Shown here: one piece after another, positions 1 through 11,734 of the stretch
How positions within the stretch are numbered: position 1 is the stretch's first letter
How the letters are laid out: each line of letters starts with the position of its first letter
DNA from: Atherinomorus stipes
Lineage: Eukaryota > Chordata > Actinopteri > Atheriniformes > Atherinidae
Length of the DNA stretch: 64,000 nucleotides
Assembly (NCBI GenBank): GCA_023101725.1
Contig: JALJCO010001023.1
Span: 137,454-201,453 of the forward strand
Reading direction: 5' to 3'
The notes under the pieces: generated by a model
Seen by the model: the letters and a program-made list of their open reading frames with translations, nothing else
The model's database searches: none
What the model was told of the DNA's origin: nothing
Program-made: the position numbers and the translations under genes

Positions 1-140
1 CAGAGTGGCATCGTGGATCTGCATCAGGTTGTGTTTTTTTTAAGATCCGGCAATGTTTATAAGTTTGTGTTTGTTTGGGCTTCTTTGATCACTGTTTCAA
101 TTGGTTTTAATGTCATCTTGCATTAACATTATTGTCATCA

Positions 141-2795
141 GGGCCCAGTATTTCAAAAATAATCCACCAGGATTAATCCAGGTGGATTGGATTTTTTCCA
201 GATCTGATCAGAAATTGGGTATTTCAAACGGGATTTTATCCTGAAGATTTAAATCCAGATCTGTAAATCCAATCCTACCTTTAATCCAGATTTTTTGCTC
301 TTTTGGGTATTTCAAACGTTTGGGCCCAAATCTGGATCATTTTGATCCTGAAAATGGGGATTAAAATAATCCCACCTCCAGAGGTGGATTTGAGGAGGAT
401 CGTGAGGTGTGGAAAACAATGAGGTTGGCAGCTGCAGTCACGAACTACACATCTTTCACTCTGAATCTGTTACATAAATCAACTCCTTTCATACTGAAGA
501 AATAATATATTTATAAAAATGAAATGTTTCATACGCATTGTGATGGAGCCAAATTTACAGCAAACATAGTGCTCTTGTTTCTGCTAAGTAAATTATTTTT
601 GCGTGAGACCTGTTTTTCACTTTTAAGATTTGAAGAGTGTAACCACATTTGAAGCGGCGTCCATGCACAACATTTTTGTTCCAGCGATGCGCTAAATTAC
701 TCACTATGTGGACCACTCAAAGCGCTTTAGGCAATAATACAGTGCCAACTCTTCCAAACTTGTTCTGGAAAGCGGTCTTTTGTCTCTTATACCGTTATCA
801 TCCAGACAAACGCCTCCATGTCATTAAAGAGGAAATGTTGCAGCTCGTTGTTTAGGCTGAATGCACAACAAAATGTCCCAACACCGCTGTATAATTCAGA
901 ACTTTTATTACTCTGCCTGGTGCATTCATTTATTCGTTGCTGCCGCTTTCTACTATCTACAAAAGCCGAATGTTCTCTTCTTCTTCACTTTCTGACATCA
1001 CAGTCACAATGAACAGCGCCCCTTAGTGGCGACCCGCAAACATGATTTCACATCACTACAACAGGGATGAAAGGATGCCTGTGCGACAAACGACACATCT
1101 ACAATATTTCCCTAAATCTGATCGTAGCTGTAATTGCAGTCCATCATTTAAAATAAGTAAACAAAATCTGCACATAGCTCAGAGTTTAGTGACAGTTACA
1201 GACGAATCCTGACAAGTTAAATTTCTGTCACAAAGTAAACATGTTGACGCTCCATAAATAAAAATGTTTGCATGAATAATTGATAACCATGTTTCATTTT
1301 CACATAAATTTATTACTTTAACTGCTTGTCAAGCATCTTAATCTTTACCTTCACCTCTTCTTTCTGAGCTGAGTGAGTCCGTCCCTTTCAGAGGATATTC
1401 TGTTGCTGAGTCTGCTCAATACTCTCAATAGCTTCTTTTACTCAAGATTTTCATTTCTGCACTTCTTCACTGTAAATTCTAATAAGTTGGCTTTACTTAA
1501 AAAAAAATATGCAAAATCTGCCTCAAAAAAATTAAGTAAACTGGAATAGGAGTGATTAAGTAGAACAAACTAAAATGGTTTAAGTTTGTAGAACTTTTCT
1601 GAACTTAATAAATTTGATTAAACTGTAAGTGAATGATGCTGGGTAACAAATGTTATGTGATTAATTTAATAGAATTTAGATGAGATGTTTCACATCATTT
1701 TAATTTATACCAACATGATGCTTTCGAGTTCATCTTACTGAAAGTAAATGATGAACTCATTACTATTCATAGTATGTAGCAAGAACTTAGTGTAGGCGGG
1801 TTTCAGCTACAACTATTGTCAGACCACATACTTCTGTCGTGGTGCAGCAGCTGCTGGATAGTAGGTGTTACAGGAATAAACAAACAAGTTGAGAGCAGTC
1901 ATATGACACTACCAACATCATTTATAAATCCCTCATTTGTGAATGATCTCCAATTTATTGTTAAAAAAAAGTGAACTGCATTGTGGGAAACCTGCTCCCT
2001 CACCATCCCTAACTCATTTTAATTAAGCTGTTTCAACTTAAGTAAATTAAGTTATCTAACATGTTGCCCTCCAAAGTTCTTACAACTTATTTAGAATAAG
2101 TATTACTAACAACTAAGTTAAAATTAAGTTCTGCCTACTAGATAGATTCTATTTAAACCAATATTACAATTTTCAGTGTTGTTGCCAAATAACAAAACAC
2201 TTTTATTATCTAGCTTCCTTGATTTGTGTCTTGGTTATTAAAATCATTTATTAAACATCTTTATTGGTATGGAAATGTTAAAAGTAGCCTACTTACAGAC
2301 CGCTCTGTTTCTCATCTACAGCTTCTCTGTAGCTGAACAAACGTCTGAGTTAAAGAAGAAAAAGAAATTTGACTGCCAGAGTTGTTTCTCTGTTTGCAGT
2401 GATGGTTTAGCGTCAGCGTTGACTGATACATGATCATATTGATCAGACACACGCTCATGACAAGTCCTTTATGTCATCATTTCCTGTTTCCTGTCAATGA
2501 TCCAGTGGGAGGGACGGATTTGTAAATCTCCATCTAACAGGATCAGGATCATTTTGATCCAATTCACCAAAGTTTTGAAATATCCAGATATCAATCTGAG
2601 ATCCGTGGACCTGAATCCAGGGATTTGGAAATCCAGATCATTTTGATCTGGATTCAAATTTTTTGAAATACTGGGCCCTGGATTTAAATCTTCAGGATTA
2701 AATCTCGTTTGAAATACCCAATTTCTGATCAGATCTGGAAAAAATCCAATCCACCTGGATTAATCCTGGTGGATTATTTTTGAAATACTGGGCCC
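141..2795. mobile_element. DNA element with long (~125 bp) terminal inverted repeats
   Basis: The first ~125 bp (from GGGCCCAGTATTTCA) recur as a near-perfect reverse complement ending at 2795. The right side carries a second nested copy of the terminus near 2655-2680. Subterminal blocks (GGATCATTTTGATCC-like) at about 340-400 and 2530-2660 are also inverted. No transposase domain is visible inside, so this is a non-autonomous or foldback-type DNA transposon. The flanks give no convincing target duplication, so the superfamily is left open. Confidence 0.75.
1470..2180. mobile_element. Possible AT-rich MITE nested in the element above
   Basis: An AT-rich block rich in TTAAGTT/AACTTAA motifs is bounded by CACTGTAAATT (near 1470) and the inverted AATTTTCAGTG (near 2178). 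The ends are imperfect and no clear target duplication is seen. The inferred boundary could be off by tens of bases. No coding potential. Confidence 0.35.
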
Positions 2796-2806
2796 AGTAT
2801 TACTAT

Positions 2807-2954
2807 TAGAGATGCACCGATCCAGGCTTTTCCGATCCAATCCCATACCGATTTAGCCTTGTAGCAAATTAACATAGATAGAGATATACTTAATTTGATC
2901 TTTTAACAAATAAAGTGTACATTTTATTTTGATATCAATAAAAATGGAAATGAC
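2807..2954. mobile_element. hAT-type MITE, left half (split by LINE)
   Basis: It starts AGAGATGCACCGATCC and matches, in reverse complement, the right part of the complete MITE at 33911-34263. The match runs through the TTTAGCCTTG and TTAATTTGATCTTTT segments. It stops exactly where the L1-like LINE begins and resumes after the LINE's poly(A). Confidence 0.7.
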
Positions 2955-3074
2955 GGACTTCCGGTGACCAGCGATGGAGTAGGCAGCAAGTTGCGGGCTC
3001 CTGCGAATATTTCTTCTCTAACTGTTAATACTATTCATAATCATATTTGTGGTAGCACTAAGGCTTGGTGAATT

Positions 3075-3877
3075 ATGTCAAAATCCAGCAAGGGCAGCAG
3101 GAAAGATCATACAGCGGAGTGCTCTTCTGCGGGCGCTGGCGCAGCTAACGGGGCTAGTGGAGCACTGACCGTAACGCAGGTTTCGGATTTACTTGAGAAG
3201 TTTCGGGAAAGTCTTGCAGCTGATTTCAAGTCTTCATTTGCGACCCTAAACAACAAATTGGACACAATTCAGTCGACTGTCTTAGGACACGGACAACGTA
3301 TCGGCGACCTCGAGTCCCATGCTAATGATGTTAGCCGACGCCTGGAGCTGCTGGAGATGACGAGCTCAGAGTTACGTGAAGAAAACAAGTTGCTGAAGTT
3401 GAAACTTTCCGACCTCGAAGGGAGAAGCAGACGCCAAAACATAAGAATTGTGGGCCTACTGGAGTCCGTTGAAGGCCCACAGCCTACAGCATTCTTTTCT
3501 CAGCTTCTTCTGGAGGTGTTTGGAGACCGGGTTCTGTCCTCTCTACCCGAGTTGGACAGAGCGCACCGCATTCCCATGCCGAAACCGGGGCCAGGTGGAC
3601 GCCCTCGTCCTGTCATCATTCGCTTTCACCGATTTCAGATTAAGGATTTAGTGATGAGAGAGGCACGGAAATGTGGGACTGTGGAATACCAAGGACATAA
3701 GCTTCGTCTGTACGAAGATTACAGTTTTGATGTGCTGAAGAAACGGCCTGAGTATCGGGACGTCATGGCTCAACTTTACAAGAAGGGACTCCGGCCATCT
3801 CTTCTTTATCCGGCGAAGCTGCACTCCCAAGCGGTGAGAGGCAGTGGTTGTCATCAGTGTCAGAGGCTACCGACCTT
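3075..3877 (+). pseudogene. LINE copy 1 ORF1 (L1 ORF1p-like), broken by insertion
   Basis: This encodes an L1-type ORF1 nucleic-acid chaperone that would coat its RNA. Residues ~35-115 are heptad-rich (LDTIQ, LESHAND, LELLEM, ENKLLKLKLSDLE) and predict a coiled coil. The family's hinge and RNA-binding region follows: RRQNIRIVGL, then RAHRIPMPKPG and RPRPVIIRF, then the C-terminal domain with LYPAKL. The frame is lost near 3835, before the inserted DNA element at 3878. A matching C-terminal tail resumes after the insert at 5483 and stops at TGA 5519-5521. The ATG at 3075 lies 120 bp after the LINE's 5' end, as in copy 2. Open translation past 3878 into the insert is an artefact. Confidence 0.85.
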
Positions 3878-4470
3878 GGCCGCGTTTCCCAGATTAGTTA
3901 AGACACTCTTAACGCTGAGGTCCTCCTTAAGTCACTTCTTAAAGGTGCCTTGTTTGGACGTTGCGTTTCCCAGATGCGCTCTTAACTTAGTAGCTTCTTT
4001 ATTTTCAGGAGCGGCCAGACCCACTCTTTCGACCCTTCTTTAACGTTCCCCCCTGCTAAGGGAACAACAGGCCCATCTACTGGTCACTTTTGGAAACGAC
4101 ACTATTTCCCGTGAAAAAAAAGTAGAAAATGGAAATTATTAAAAATGGACCTATTCACGGATCAGTTGTTGTATTGAGTCATGTTTTCTCACTCATGTCA
4201 TAATGTCAATCATCTATGATGGAAGAAAACTGTAGTTACCGAGTGAATGACAGAAAATATTGTGGTTAAGTTTAATCATTATGGCAAGATAGGCCTAATT
4301 AGTTACTGTGGGTATCAACCACAGAAACAAAAACATTGCGGTAGGAATTGAAAATACGCAATCTATGAGGACTCACGTCATATTTACGCATTTGTCAGCT
4401 GTTCATGATGAGATGCACCTGCTTCGCTCAATAAAAGCATGGCCATTTACGCATACCCGTATCAGACATC

Positions 4471-4845
4471 ATGGCTGCTTTACAGCAAATTTTGGTAGCA
4501 AACCAACAGCGTCGCCGTAGACGGAGTGACACTGTGTATGTACATGCTTTCATGCGCCAGCATCTCAGTCCTCTAGATGTGCTGTCAGATCGCGCTATTC
4601 AGATGCGTTACAGGCTACCGCGCGACGAAATCGAGCGGATCATTCAAATAGTTGCTCCACACATCAGGAGGCCCACAAGGTGCAACTTTGCTCTGAGCCC
4701 AGAGGTGCAGTGCCTGGCTGCGTTGCGTTTCTACGTGGTGGGGAGCTTTCTGGAGGTAGTGGGGGATGGAACCGGACTCAGCAAGGCGTCGGTGTCAGTC
4801 GCGCACACTGCAAGGGCTGGATGGGGACATTTTCAGCGCTATTGA
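4471..4845 (+). pseudogene. HARBI1-like transposase, N-terminal fragment
   Basis: An open frame of 124 codons from ATG 4471 resembles the N-terminal half of PIF/Harbinger DDE transposases. It shows the helical stretch YRLPRDEIERIIQIVAPHI followed by LSPEVQCLAALRFYVVGSF and GDGTGLSKASVS. The catalytic DDE part is absent, because the reading frame shifts near 4797 and ends at TGA 4843. Protein of this length cannot catalyse transposition. Copy 2 of the element keeps only about the first third of this region, on the minus strand near 53310-53445. Confidence 0.75.
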
Positions 4846-5005
4846 TTGCCATGCCCTGGCCTTTGCTTCTATGTCTTTTTTCCCCTTTGTCCCTCCAAAG
4901 AGAATGCTTTTTTTTACCTGCCACTTCTTCAATCAGAATCGCCATCTCCTCTGGCGTGAAGGCCGGAGAGCGCTTCATCCTCTTGGCGGGGTTCCCTTCA
5001 GCCAT
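4816..5005 (-). pseudogene. Myb/SANT-like DNA-binding gene of Harbinger, N-terminal fragment
   Basis: From the ATG complementary to 5003-5005 the minus strand reads MAEGNPAKRMKRSPAFTPEE and then an acidic/hydrophobic helix (MAILIEEVAG). This resembles the first helix of the Myb/SANT-like accessory proteins encoded by Harbinger elements, which bind transposon ends and help bring the transposase to the nucleus. Only the first helix region is convincing. The rest runs into the transposase remnant of the opposite strand. In copy 2 the same start is visible on the plus strand (from 52781) and diverges after about seven codons. Confidence 0.5.
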
Positions 5006-5970
5006 TACGTCAACAAATAGCGTCAGAATGACCATTATTTATAGGGCATCTGTAAATTTCCAATCGCCTACACCTGTTTAGCACAATTTGGCCAATTACA
5101 CAATATACAATGAGCTTTTCAATGAATATTTGCAATCACTGGTAATCACATGCATATTTTTAACAGTTTGTCTTCTTGCACAAACACATAAACGTATAAA
5201 TGGGCTCAATATCAGCGTCGGAAAATAACCCCCACACTAAATGAATGGTGTCGATCGATATACCTGACCTCGATTGCTTTTTTTTCAGCACCGCCGGAAG
5301 TGGATAGCTTCTGTTAGGACCTTCTAAAGATGTAGCGTAGCCAAGACGTTTCTCAGGAAATAAGAACGCGTGAAAGAAGCAATCTGGGAAACGGGCGTAT
5401 CTTTGCGATCCTTTGTTGGGAAGAGCTTCCTTGAGGCCTTCTTTAATCCAAAGAAGAATCTTAACTGGGAAACGCGGCCCTTGTCCGATCCTTAGAGGAG
5501 GACCAGCGCTCGTTATCGTGAGTGGAGTGGAGGTGTACCTATTCCTGACCTGCTCAAATTTACTAGTATGCATAGCTGACTGAATCTAACTGGACTGCTG
5601 CTTGGTATCTACTGTATACCAACTGGTTCATTATTCTGTTTATTATGCGTGAGACTACATATTGACTGTTTGGGTTTGACCTCCAAGTTATTTAGGGGTT
5701 AAGTGTTATTATTGTGCAGGAGAAAAGCCTTAGCAAGGAAGTTATATTATTGAATGACTTGTTGGAGTATTGGTGCTCTAGTGGTTGCTGTTTTTGGCAA
5801 CCTGTTTTTTGTTCTTGTTCTGAGAGTTTTCTTTTTTAGGATGGCAGTTTTTTCTTTTTTTTTTTCCTTTTTTTTCTTTTCTTATTTTATTTTACCCTTT
5901 CCTCTCCCTCACGCCCACTCAATACTCAATATCATATTTGTCATTTTCTTTCTGAAGTTGATAATGGTAG

Positions 5971-7416
5971 ATGAACAGCAATCTTACTTTCACTAGTTGG
6001 AATGTGAAGGGGCTAAACCATCCGGTAAAACGTAAAAAAGTCTTTTCACGTCTGAGGCAGCTCAGGTCTGGGGTAATCTTTCTACAGGAAACTCATCTGA
6101 GGGATCGGGATCACTGGCGGTTGGGGAAATGTTGGTCTGGGCAGTATTTTCATTCAAACTTCAGTGCAAAAGCTAGGGGTGCTGCTATTCTAATTAATCA
6201 AAATATCCCTTTTGTTGCATCTACAATCCTATCGGATAAAAATGGACGATTTGTTATTGTATCAGGCAAACTTGGTAACAAACATGTGACACTTGCTAAT
6301 GTTTATGCTCCCAATCTTGATGATGCTCAATTTTTCCAAAATTTTTTTCTCCAAACTCCCTGATATGAATTCTTATTCTTTAGTTCTGGGGGGAGATTTC
6401 AATTGTTTAATGGATGCATCACTAGACCGTTCCTCCTCAAAACCTGCCTGCCCAAATAAATCTGCCACATACATCAAATCTTTTCTTCAGGATTTTAGTA
6501 TCACTGATCCATGGCGTTTTTTATATCCAAATGGTAGAGACTATTCTTTTTTTTTCTCACGTACACCACACTTACACCCGCATTGACTACTTTTTTATGG
6601 ACAACCGGTTACTTCCAAATCTCAGATCTTGCAGTTATGAAAGTATTAGAAGAATTTCTGATCATGCCCCTCTTGTCGTCAAAATGGCTTTACTGGACAA
6701 TGATTCCATGAAAAAGCGCTGGAGACTTGATCCTTTCTTGCTTTCGGATGAGAATTTTGTTACATTGACCTTGTCCAAAATGAAAACTTTCTTAAGTGAG
6801 AATAGAACTCCAGGTATGTCCTCCCAAACAATTTGGGAAGCCATGAAGGCTTTTCTAAGGGGAGAAATAATTTCATATGCAGCATTCAAAAGGAAATCTG
6901 TAATACAGAAACAAAAGGATCTCTCGGATCAAATATTGAGCATAAATAGACAATATGCACAATCACCATCACCTTCGTTATATAAGGAACGACTGAAACT
7001 ACAGACCAAATTTAATATACTTTCTACCCGTCAGGTTGAAGGCTGTCTTATTAGGACTAAGAGTGATTTTTATGAACATGGTGAGAAAATTGGTAAGATC
7101 CTGGCTAATCAGTTGCACAGTGTTAGAGCCAAGCAATTGATACCAGGTGTAAAAACTGACAATGGGAACATTTCATCAAATCTGAAAACAATCAATGATC
7201 ATTTTAAAGTGTTTTATTCAAAATTGTACACCCCTGAATCGACCGCATGTTTGAGTGATATGGAGGTCTTTTTTGACACTATTAATGTTCCTTCACTGTC
7301 CCCGGATGTAAGACAAAGTCTTGAAGCCCCTATCGCCCAGGAAGAAATTAAAGCAGCTATATCATCCATGCAGTCTGGAAAATCACCAGGACCTGACGGG
7401 TTTCCGACAGATTTTT
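5971..7416 (+). pseudogene. LINE copy 1 ORF2, endonuclease and linker (frameshifted)
   Basis: This is the N-terminal part of the L1-type ORF2 polyprotein, an apurinic-like endonuclease that nicks target DNA, followed by the linker to the reverse transcriptase. Visible motifs are SWNVKGLNHPVKR, FLQETHL, NVYAPN, GGDFNCLMD, RIDYFF and ISDHAPLV. The RT entry motif SGKSPGPDGFP lies near 7375. Frameshifts occur near 6335-6360 and 6545-6556, both in or beside T homopolymers. I start it at ATG 5971, which gives the canonical endonuclease start. The frame is cut at 7417 by a TTAA-type MITE and resumes at 8197. Confidence 0.85.
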
Positions 7417-7420
7417 TTAA

Positions 7421-8192
7421 AGGAGTGATGACATAGCAGTTAAAAACTAGTTTATGTTGTTGGCATTACTGCATATGTAAATACTCCAAAGAAAAAACGG
7501 CATTTTTTACAGCGGAGTATTGTTTTGAAACGCCAGACCTCACTTCCTCAGTAATACAGTTGGGTCCGGTGATGATATGGAGCTTTACCCGGAGACCACG
7601 TTGACTTCATTTTGATTGGCTCACCTTATTTCGCTATGACCTTATTTGGAGAATCTAGGTCAAGCTGCGATCGGAGTTTGCTAAAGGCTAACTGCTAGCA
7701 ACAATCCAGACAGTGAGCTACGTTTATCAGACAAGACAGCATTTAGAAAATAAATAAACTTACAGGTAATGACAAGGTTGTGGCCCCCTCCCTCAGTGTT
7801 GCTGCAGAAGTTTTCTTTTAAATCCATTTGTTTGAAAATCCAGACCTGACTGCACAGAAGTTACTACTAGCTCCATACGAAGCTGAATCAGACAGGGAGG
7901 GGGGGGGGGGAGCGGACGGTGCATCGGCCGTTAGGAGAGAGAGGGGGGGGGGCGCTGTTTACTTGATAGTGTGCTCTTATTGGAGCAATTAAATTACGTA
8001 GAATGATAGAACTACGTAGAATGATAGCCTGCTGTCTGATTCAACTGTTTCTGAGCAGAGAAACAAAGCTGACAGACCATAAACAGGAACTTTGATTCTC
8101 ACTCTGGACATTCACATGGCCTCATCAGTGCCACAATAGATCATATTATACCCCAAAACCCCAGAAAAGTGAAATTTGATGTCATGGCACCT
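7421..8192. mobile_element. TTAA-flanked MITE inside LINE copy 1 ORF2
   Basis: The insert is flanked by TTAA at 7417-7420 and 8193-8196. Its ends are imperfect inverted repeats (AGGAGTGATGACAT versus AGGTGCCATGACAT read from the right). The LINE reading frame continues in phase across the insert, which fixes the borders. TTAA duplication is the hallmark of piggyBac-type transposition, and no transposase is present. It contains G-rich runs near 7903-7950. Confidence 0.85.
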
Positions 8193-8196
8193 TTAA

Positions 8197-10534
8197 GACA
8201 TTTTCAAGTGATCTCTCATCTTTTGTGCATTTGGTCTTTACTGATTCGCTGGAGTTTGATGCCCTTCCTCCCACATGTTATCAGGCCTGTATTTCTTTGC
8301 TGTTAAAAAAGGACAAGGACCCAGTGGATTGTGCATCTTATAGACCTATATCTTTTACTAAACACCGATGTGAAAATACTGGCTAAATTGCTGGCTCCCC
8401 GGCTGGAAAATGTCCTTCCTTATATTATCTCTCCTGACCAGACCGGTTTTGTTAAAAATCGCCATTCCTTTTACAATATTAGACGTTTGTTTGACATTAT
8501 CTACACATCTAACAATAAAACAGAAGAATGTCTGATTTCATTGGATGCTGAAAAGGCATTCGACAGGGTCAATTGGGATTATTTATTTTTTACCTTGGAG
8601 AGGTTTGGCTTTGGCCCCTTATTTTGTTCTTGGATAAAACTGTTATATAAATGTCCTTTGGCTTCAGTGTTAACAAATATCCAATATTCAGAATATTTTA
8701 GGCTGTATCGTGAAACAAGGCAAGGCTGTCCTTTAAGCCCCCTCTTATTTGCTTTAGCAATTGAACCACTAGCTATTGGGATCCGTGGCAGCGGGGAGAT
8801 ACGGGGCATTTGTAGAGGTAAATTTGAGCACAAGGTCTCGCTTTATGCCGACGATTTGCTTTTATACGTTTCTGACCCACTTAAGTCGTTACCTGTAATA
8901 CTCCAGATGCTGGATAATTTTGGAAAACTGTCTGGTTATAAAATAAATTTTGATAAAAGTGAATTGTTCCTGATCAACGATGCAGCAATAAAACTTAATT
9001 ATGGCGGTTTTCCCCTAAGGAAAGCGACCGAACAATTTAAATACCTTGGCATATGTGTAACTAGAAAATTTCAAAACCTATTCAAAACCAACTTTCTTCC
9101 TCTACTTGATCAGTCAAAACAACTCTTATCTAAATGGTCCCCATTGTTATTGTCTTTGATAGGTAGAATTAACTCTGTGAAAATGATGCTGCTCCCCAAA
9201 TATTTGTATCTTTTCCAGTGCCTCCCTATTATGATTCCTAAATCATTCTTTGCATCTTTGGACTCATTAATTCTTTCTTTTAGTTGGAATGGTAAACACC
9301 CCAGGTTAAGAAAAGCTTTTCTACAAAGGCCTAAACAGTCAGGTGGGATGGCTTTGCCTAACTTTCAAAACTACTACTGGGCAGCTAACATTCGGGGTCT
9401 ACTTCACTGGCGACATTTTCATTTGGAGCCCTCACCCTAGTCTGGGTGTCCATGGAGGTTAATGCTGAAGGCACTGGAACTTCGCTGCCTGCACTTATAG
9501 GTTCACCTCTTCCTCTTACCTGTTCAGTCTCCTTCGGCCCGGTGGTTAAGCAGGCTCTTAAAATCTGGTCTCAATTCAGGAAAACATTTGGTCTCCATGC
9601 TTTTCCACTTTTAAGCCCAATTGCCGCTAATCACCTGTTTGCTCCATCGGCCGGCTTTCCAGTTTGGCATGCAAAAGGAGTGAAGTGTTTTCTGGATTTG
9701 TATTCGGATGGATACTTTTCTAGCTTCTCCGAACTAACAAAAGAATTTGGAATTGCATCCACACACTTTTTCAGATACTTGCAAGTCAGGGATTATGTAC
9801 GAAACATTACATCACAATTTCCCTGTAAACCTCCAGATAACCCTCTCGATGTGATTCTGTCAATCAATCCAACTTCCAAAGGCGTGTTGTCTAAACTTTA
9901 TTATCTTATCTTCAAATTACACTGTCCATCTCTGACTGCTATTTAAACAGTCTGGGAGCAGGACCTCCAGTGCACCATCTCTGACAGTGTGTGGGACTCT
10001 ATTCTAGATCAAGTGCATTCATCCTCCATGTGTGCACGCCATGCACTTCTGCAATTTAAAGTTGTCCATCGGGTTCACTTCAGTAAAGTTAAACTGGCGC
10101 GCATTTACCCAAATGTGGACCCCACAAATGACAGGTGTAGGAGTGCACCTGCTACATTAACCCATATGTTTTGGTCTTGCCCCTCTTTGACCACTTTCTG
10201 GAAGTCAGTCTTCTGTACAATTTCTGAAGTTTTGCTCTGTGAGATTGAGCCAAACCCCCTCTCTGCCATCTTTGGAATTGCCCCAGAGCTGGACCTATCA
10301 CATTTCAAACAAAGAATACTTTCATTTTCATCACTGATTGCTAGGAGAGCTATCTTATTGAGGTGGAAAGCTCCTGCTCCCCCTTCACATTCACACTGGA
10401 TAAGGGATATTATGTTATGTATGGACCTAGAAAAGATAGCATTTACTGTCCGAGGTTCTGAAAACAGATTTCATAAAGTTTGGCGCCCCTTCTTAACTGT
10501 ATATGAGAAATCTTCAACTATTGTCTCTGAGTAG
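8197..10534 (+). pseudogene. LINE copy 1 ORF2, reverse transcriptase and C-terminus
   Basis: The reverse transcriptase half of ORF2 would copy the LINE RNA at the nicked target. Motifs in order are DQTGFVKNR, LDAEKAFDRV, RQGCPLSPLLFALAIEPLA, the catalytic YADD (SLYADDLLLYVSD, near 8840), GYKINFDKSEL, KYLGICVTRKF and the thumb region. The C-terminal Cys/His cluster (RCRSAPATLTHMFWSCP) is typical of the clade. Lesions are a frameshift near 8350, a stop/frameshift at 9438-9446, and an in-frame TAA at 9944. The polyprotein ends at TAG 10532-10534. About 330 bp of pyrimidine-rich and AT-rich 3' UTR follows before the A tail. Confidence 0.88.
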
Positions 10535-10879
10535 ACCCCCTCCCCCACCTCTTAATTTTCATTTATTTTTCTTGATCTTACCCTTTTTTCTTTTTTTTTT
10601 TTTGTCCCTTTTTTTCTCTCTCTCTCTTTTTCCTTTTTCAATGCCATTGCTTGCTTATGGTATGCTTTTGCTACTGTGTGCAAATGTTATTGTTATTAAT
10701 TGATTTCTGTTTAATTTTGCGTTGGTGCTTCTGCTGTCTGGAGATTTGTTTGAGGGTTAAAAGTTAAAATTTGATTACTGTGCTTAGTTTTGTACTATAT
10801 CTGTCAATGTTTTGCTAACAATTAATAATAAAAAGACATTTGAAGAAGAAAATAAAAAAAAAAAAAAAATGGAAATGAC

Positions 10880-10968
10880 TGGACCGGAATGCTGGATGGG
10901 CCACATTCATCCGATATCAGATCCAGTTAATTTGGCAATATTGGAGCCAGTATCTGATCCGGGTATCA
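10880..10968. mobile_element. hAT-type MITE, right half
   Basis: This continues the MITE begun at 2807. The segment TGGACCGGAATGCTGGAT through GGAGCCAGTATCTGATCC matches the reverse complement of the left part of the intact copy at 33911-34263. The terminal bases after GGTATCAG no longer match, so the right end is truncated or mutated. Confidence 0.65.
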
Positions 10969-11730
10969 GCTGACGTACTATAGGCTAAATGCTCGGTTAG
11001 CGTTTAGCCCATAGTCCAGAGCGGCTTTGCCTTTGCCCACTTTAGTATTTTGCGGGAGTGACGACACACGTGACACAGCAAGATGGCGACGGTGGGACAC
11101 GCCCACCTGGCTTCATTTTTAGCTCTTCAGAAACCAACGGGTGACGTAGCGGAAGGTTCGTCGCTCTCTATATACGGTCTATGGTTTGGACGAGCCGTCC
11201 TTCAGCTGCTGGGACAGGAAGACGGCAGGCGGCTTTCTCTGCTGTCTTTAGGCTACATCGCCCCCCGCTGGTAGGAGGTTTTACTACCGCCATATAGTGA
11301 CATTTATTGCATAGCTTCAAGACGTACACTACATACACTACCACCGGATGATCGAAAAAAAAAAATTGTGATCGAAAAAATTCTTAACGATCAATTATCG
11401 ATTGATTAATTGAGCCCATCCCCCACATGGGACGGAGGAGAGAAAAGAGACCACCTGTAAGCTGATGGCTCAATGATTGTCAGCACTCTACAGCTGACCA
11501 ATCAGAATGTGGTGCGTGTGCAGGCATGCTCTTTCTTGCAGAAGAGACATCACGAAATCCAGAGCGAGCAAGAGAGAGAGAGACAAAACGGAGGAAATGC
11601 GTGCTTCGCTTGAAGGTGGGGATGTTGTTGCAATATAACGTTGTGATACTGCCACTCATAGGAATCTAACTTCAGTCTCTGAGCATTTTCTTTTCCAGCG
11701 GCCCTGATTAGCATTTATTGAATGAAGGGC
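10969..11730. other. Non-coding interval, unclassified
   Basis: No gene supported. It includes a GC-richer stretch (11040-11280) with one short open frame that matches nothing I recognise. An AT block (11350-11420) has ATCGAAAAAA and TCGATTGATT motifs, and a short GA-rich run lies near 11565-11585. Confidence 0.4.
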
Positions 11731-11734
11731 TTAA

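Larger units (their letters stand above)
3878..5479. mobile_element. Harbinger-derived deletion element, copy 1
   Basis: Ends are GGCCGCGTTTCCCAG and its inverse, flanked by CTT on both sides (3875-3877, 5480-5482), which fits the 3-bp duplication of PIF/Harbinger. It carries the start of a HARBI1-like transposase (plus) and the start of a Myb/SANT-like gene (minus), converging on each other. That is the two-gene layout of the superfamily, so this is an internal deletion derivative. A second copy, in opposite orientation, is at 52305-54066. It splits the ORF1 of the LINE. Confidence 0.85.
2955..10865 (+). mobile_element. Full-length L1-clade LINE (copy 1), interrupted and decayed
   Basis: The element is bounded by a 14-bp target duplication (AAAATGGAAATGAC at 2941-2954 and 10866-10879). 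It begins GGACTTCCGG, has ORF1 (coiled coil plus RNA-binding fold), ORF2 (endonuclease, reverse transcriptase, C-terminal zinc-knuckle-like end) and a 3' tail of A. Removing the two later insertions (3878-5479, 7421-8192) leaves about 5.5 kb. It sits inside a hAT MITE, so it is younger than that MITE. Frameshifts and a stop mean it cannot move by itself. Confidence 0.9.

Noticed and set aside
649..1012. Short plus-strand frames inside the first inverted-repeat element
   Set aside because: No domain, overlapping frames, and the element appears non-coding.
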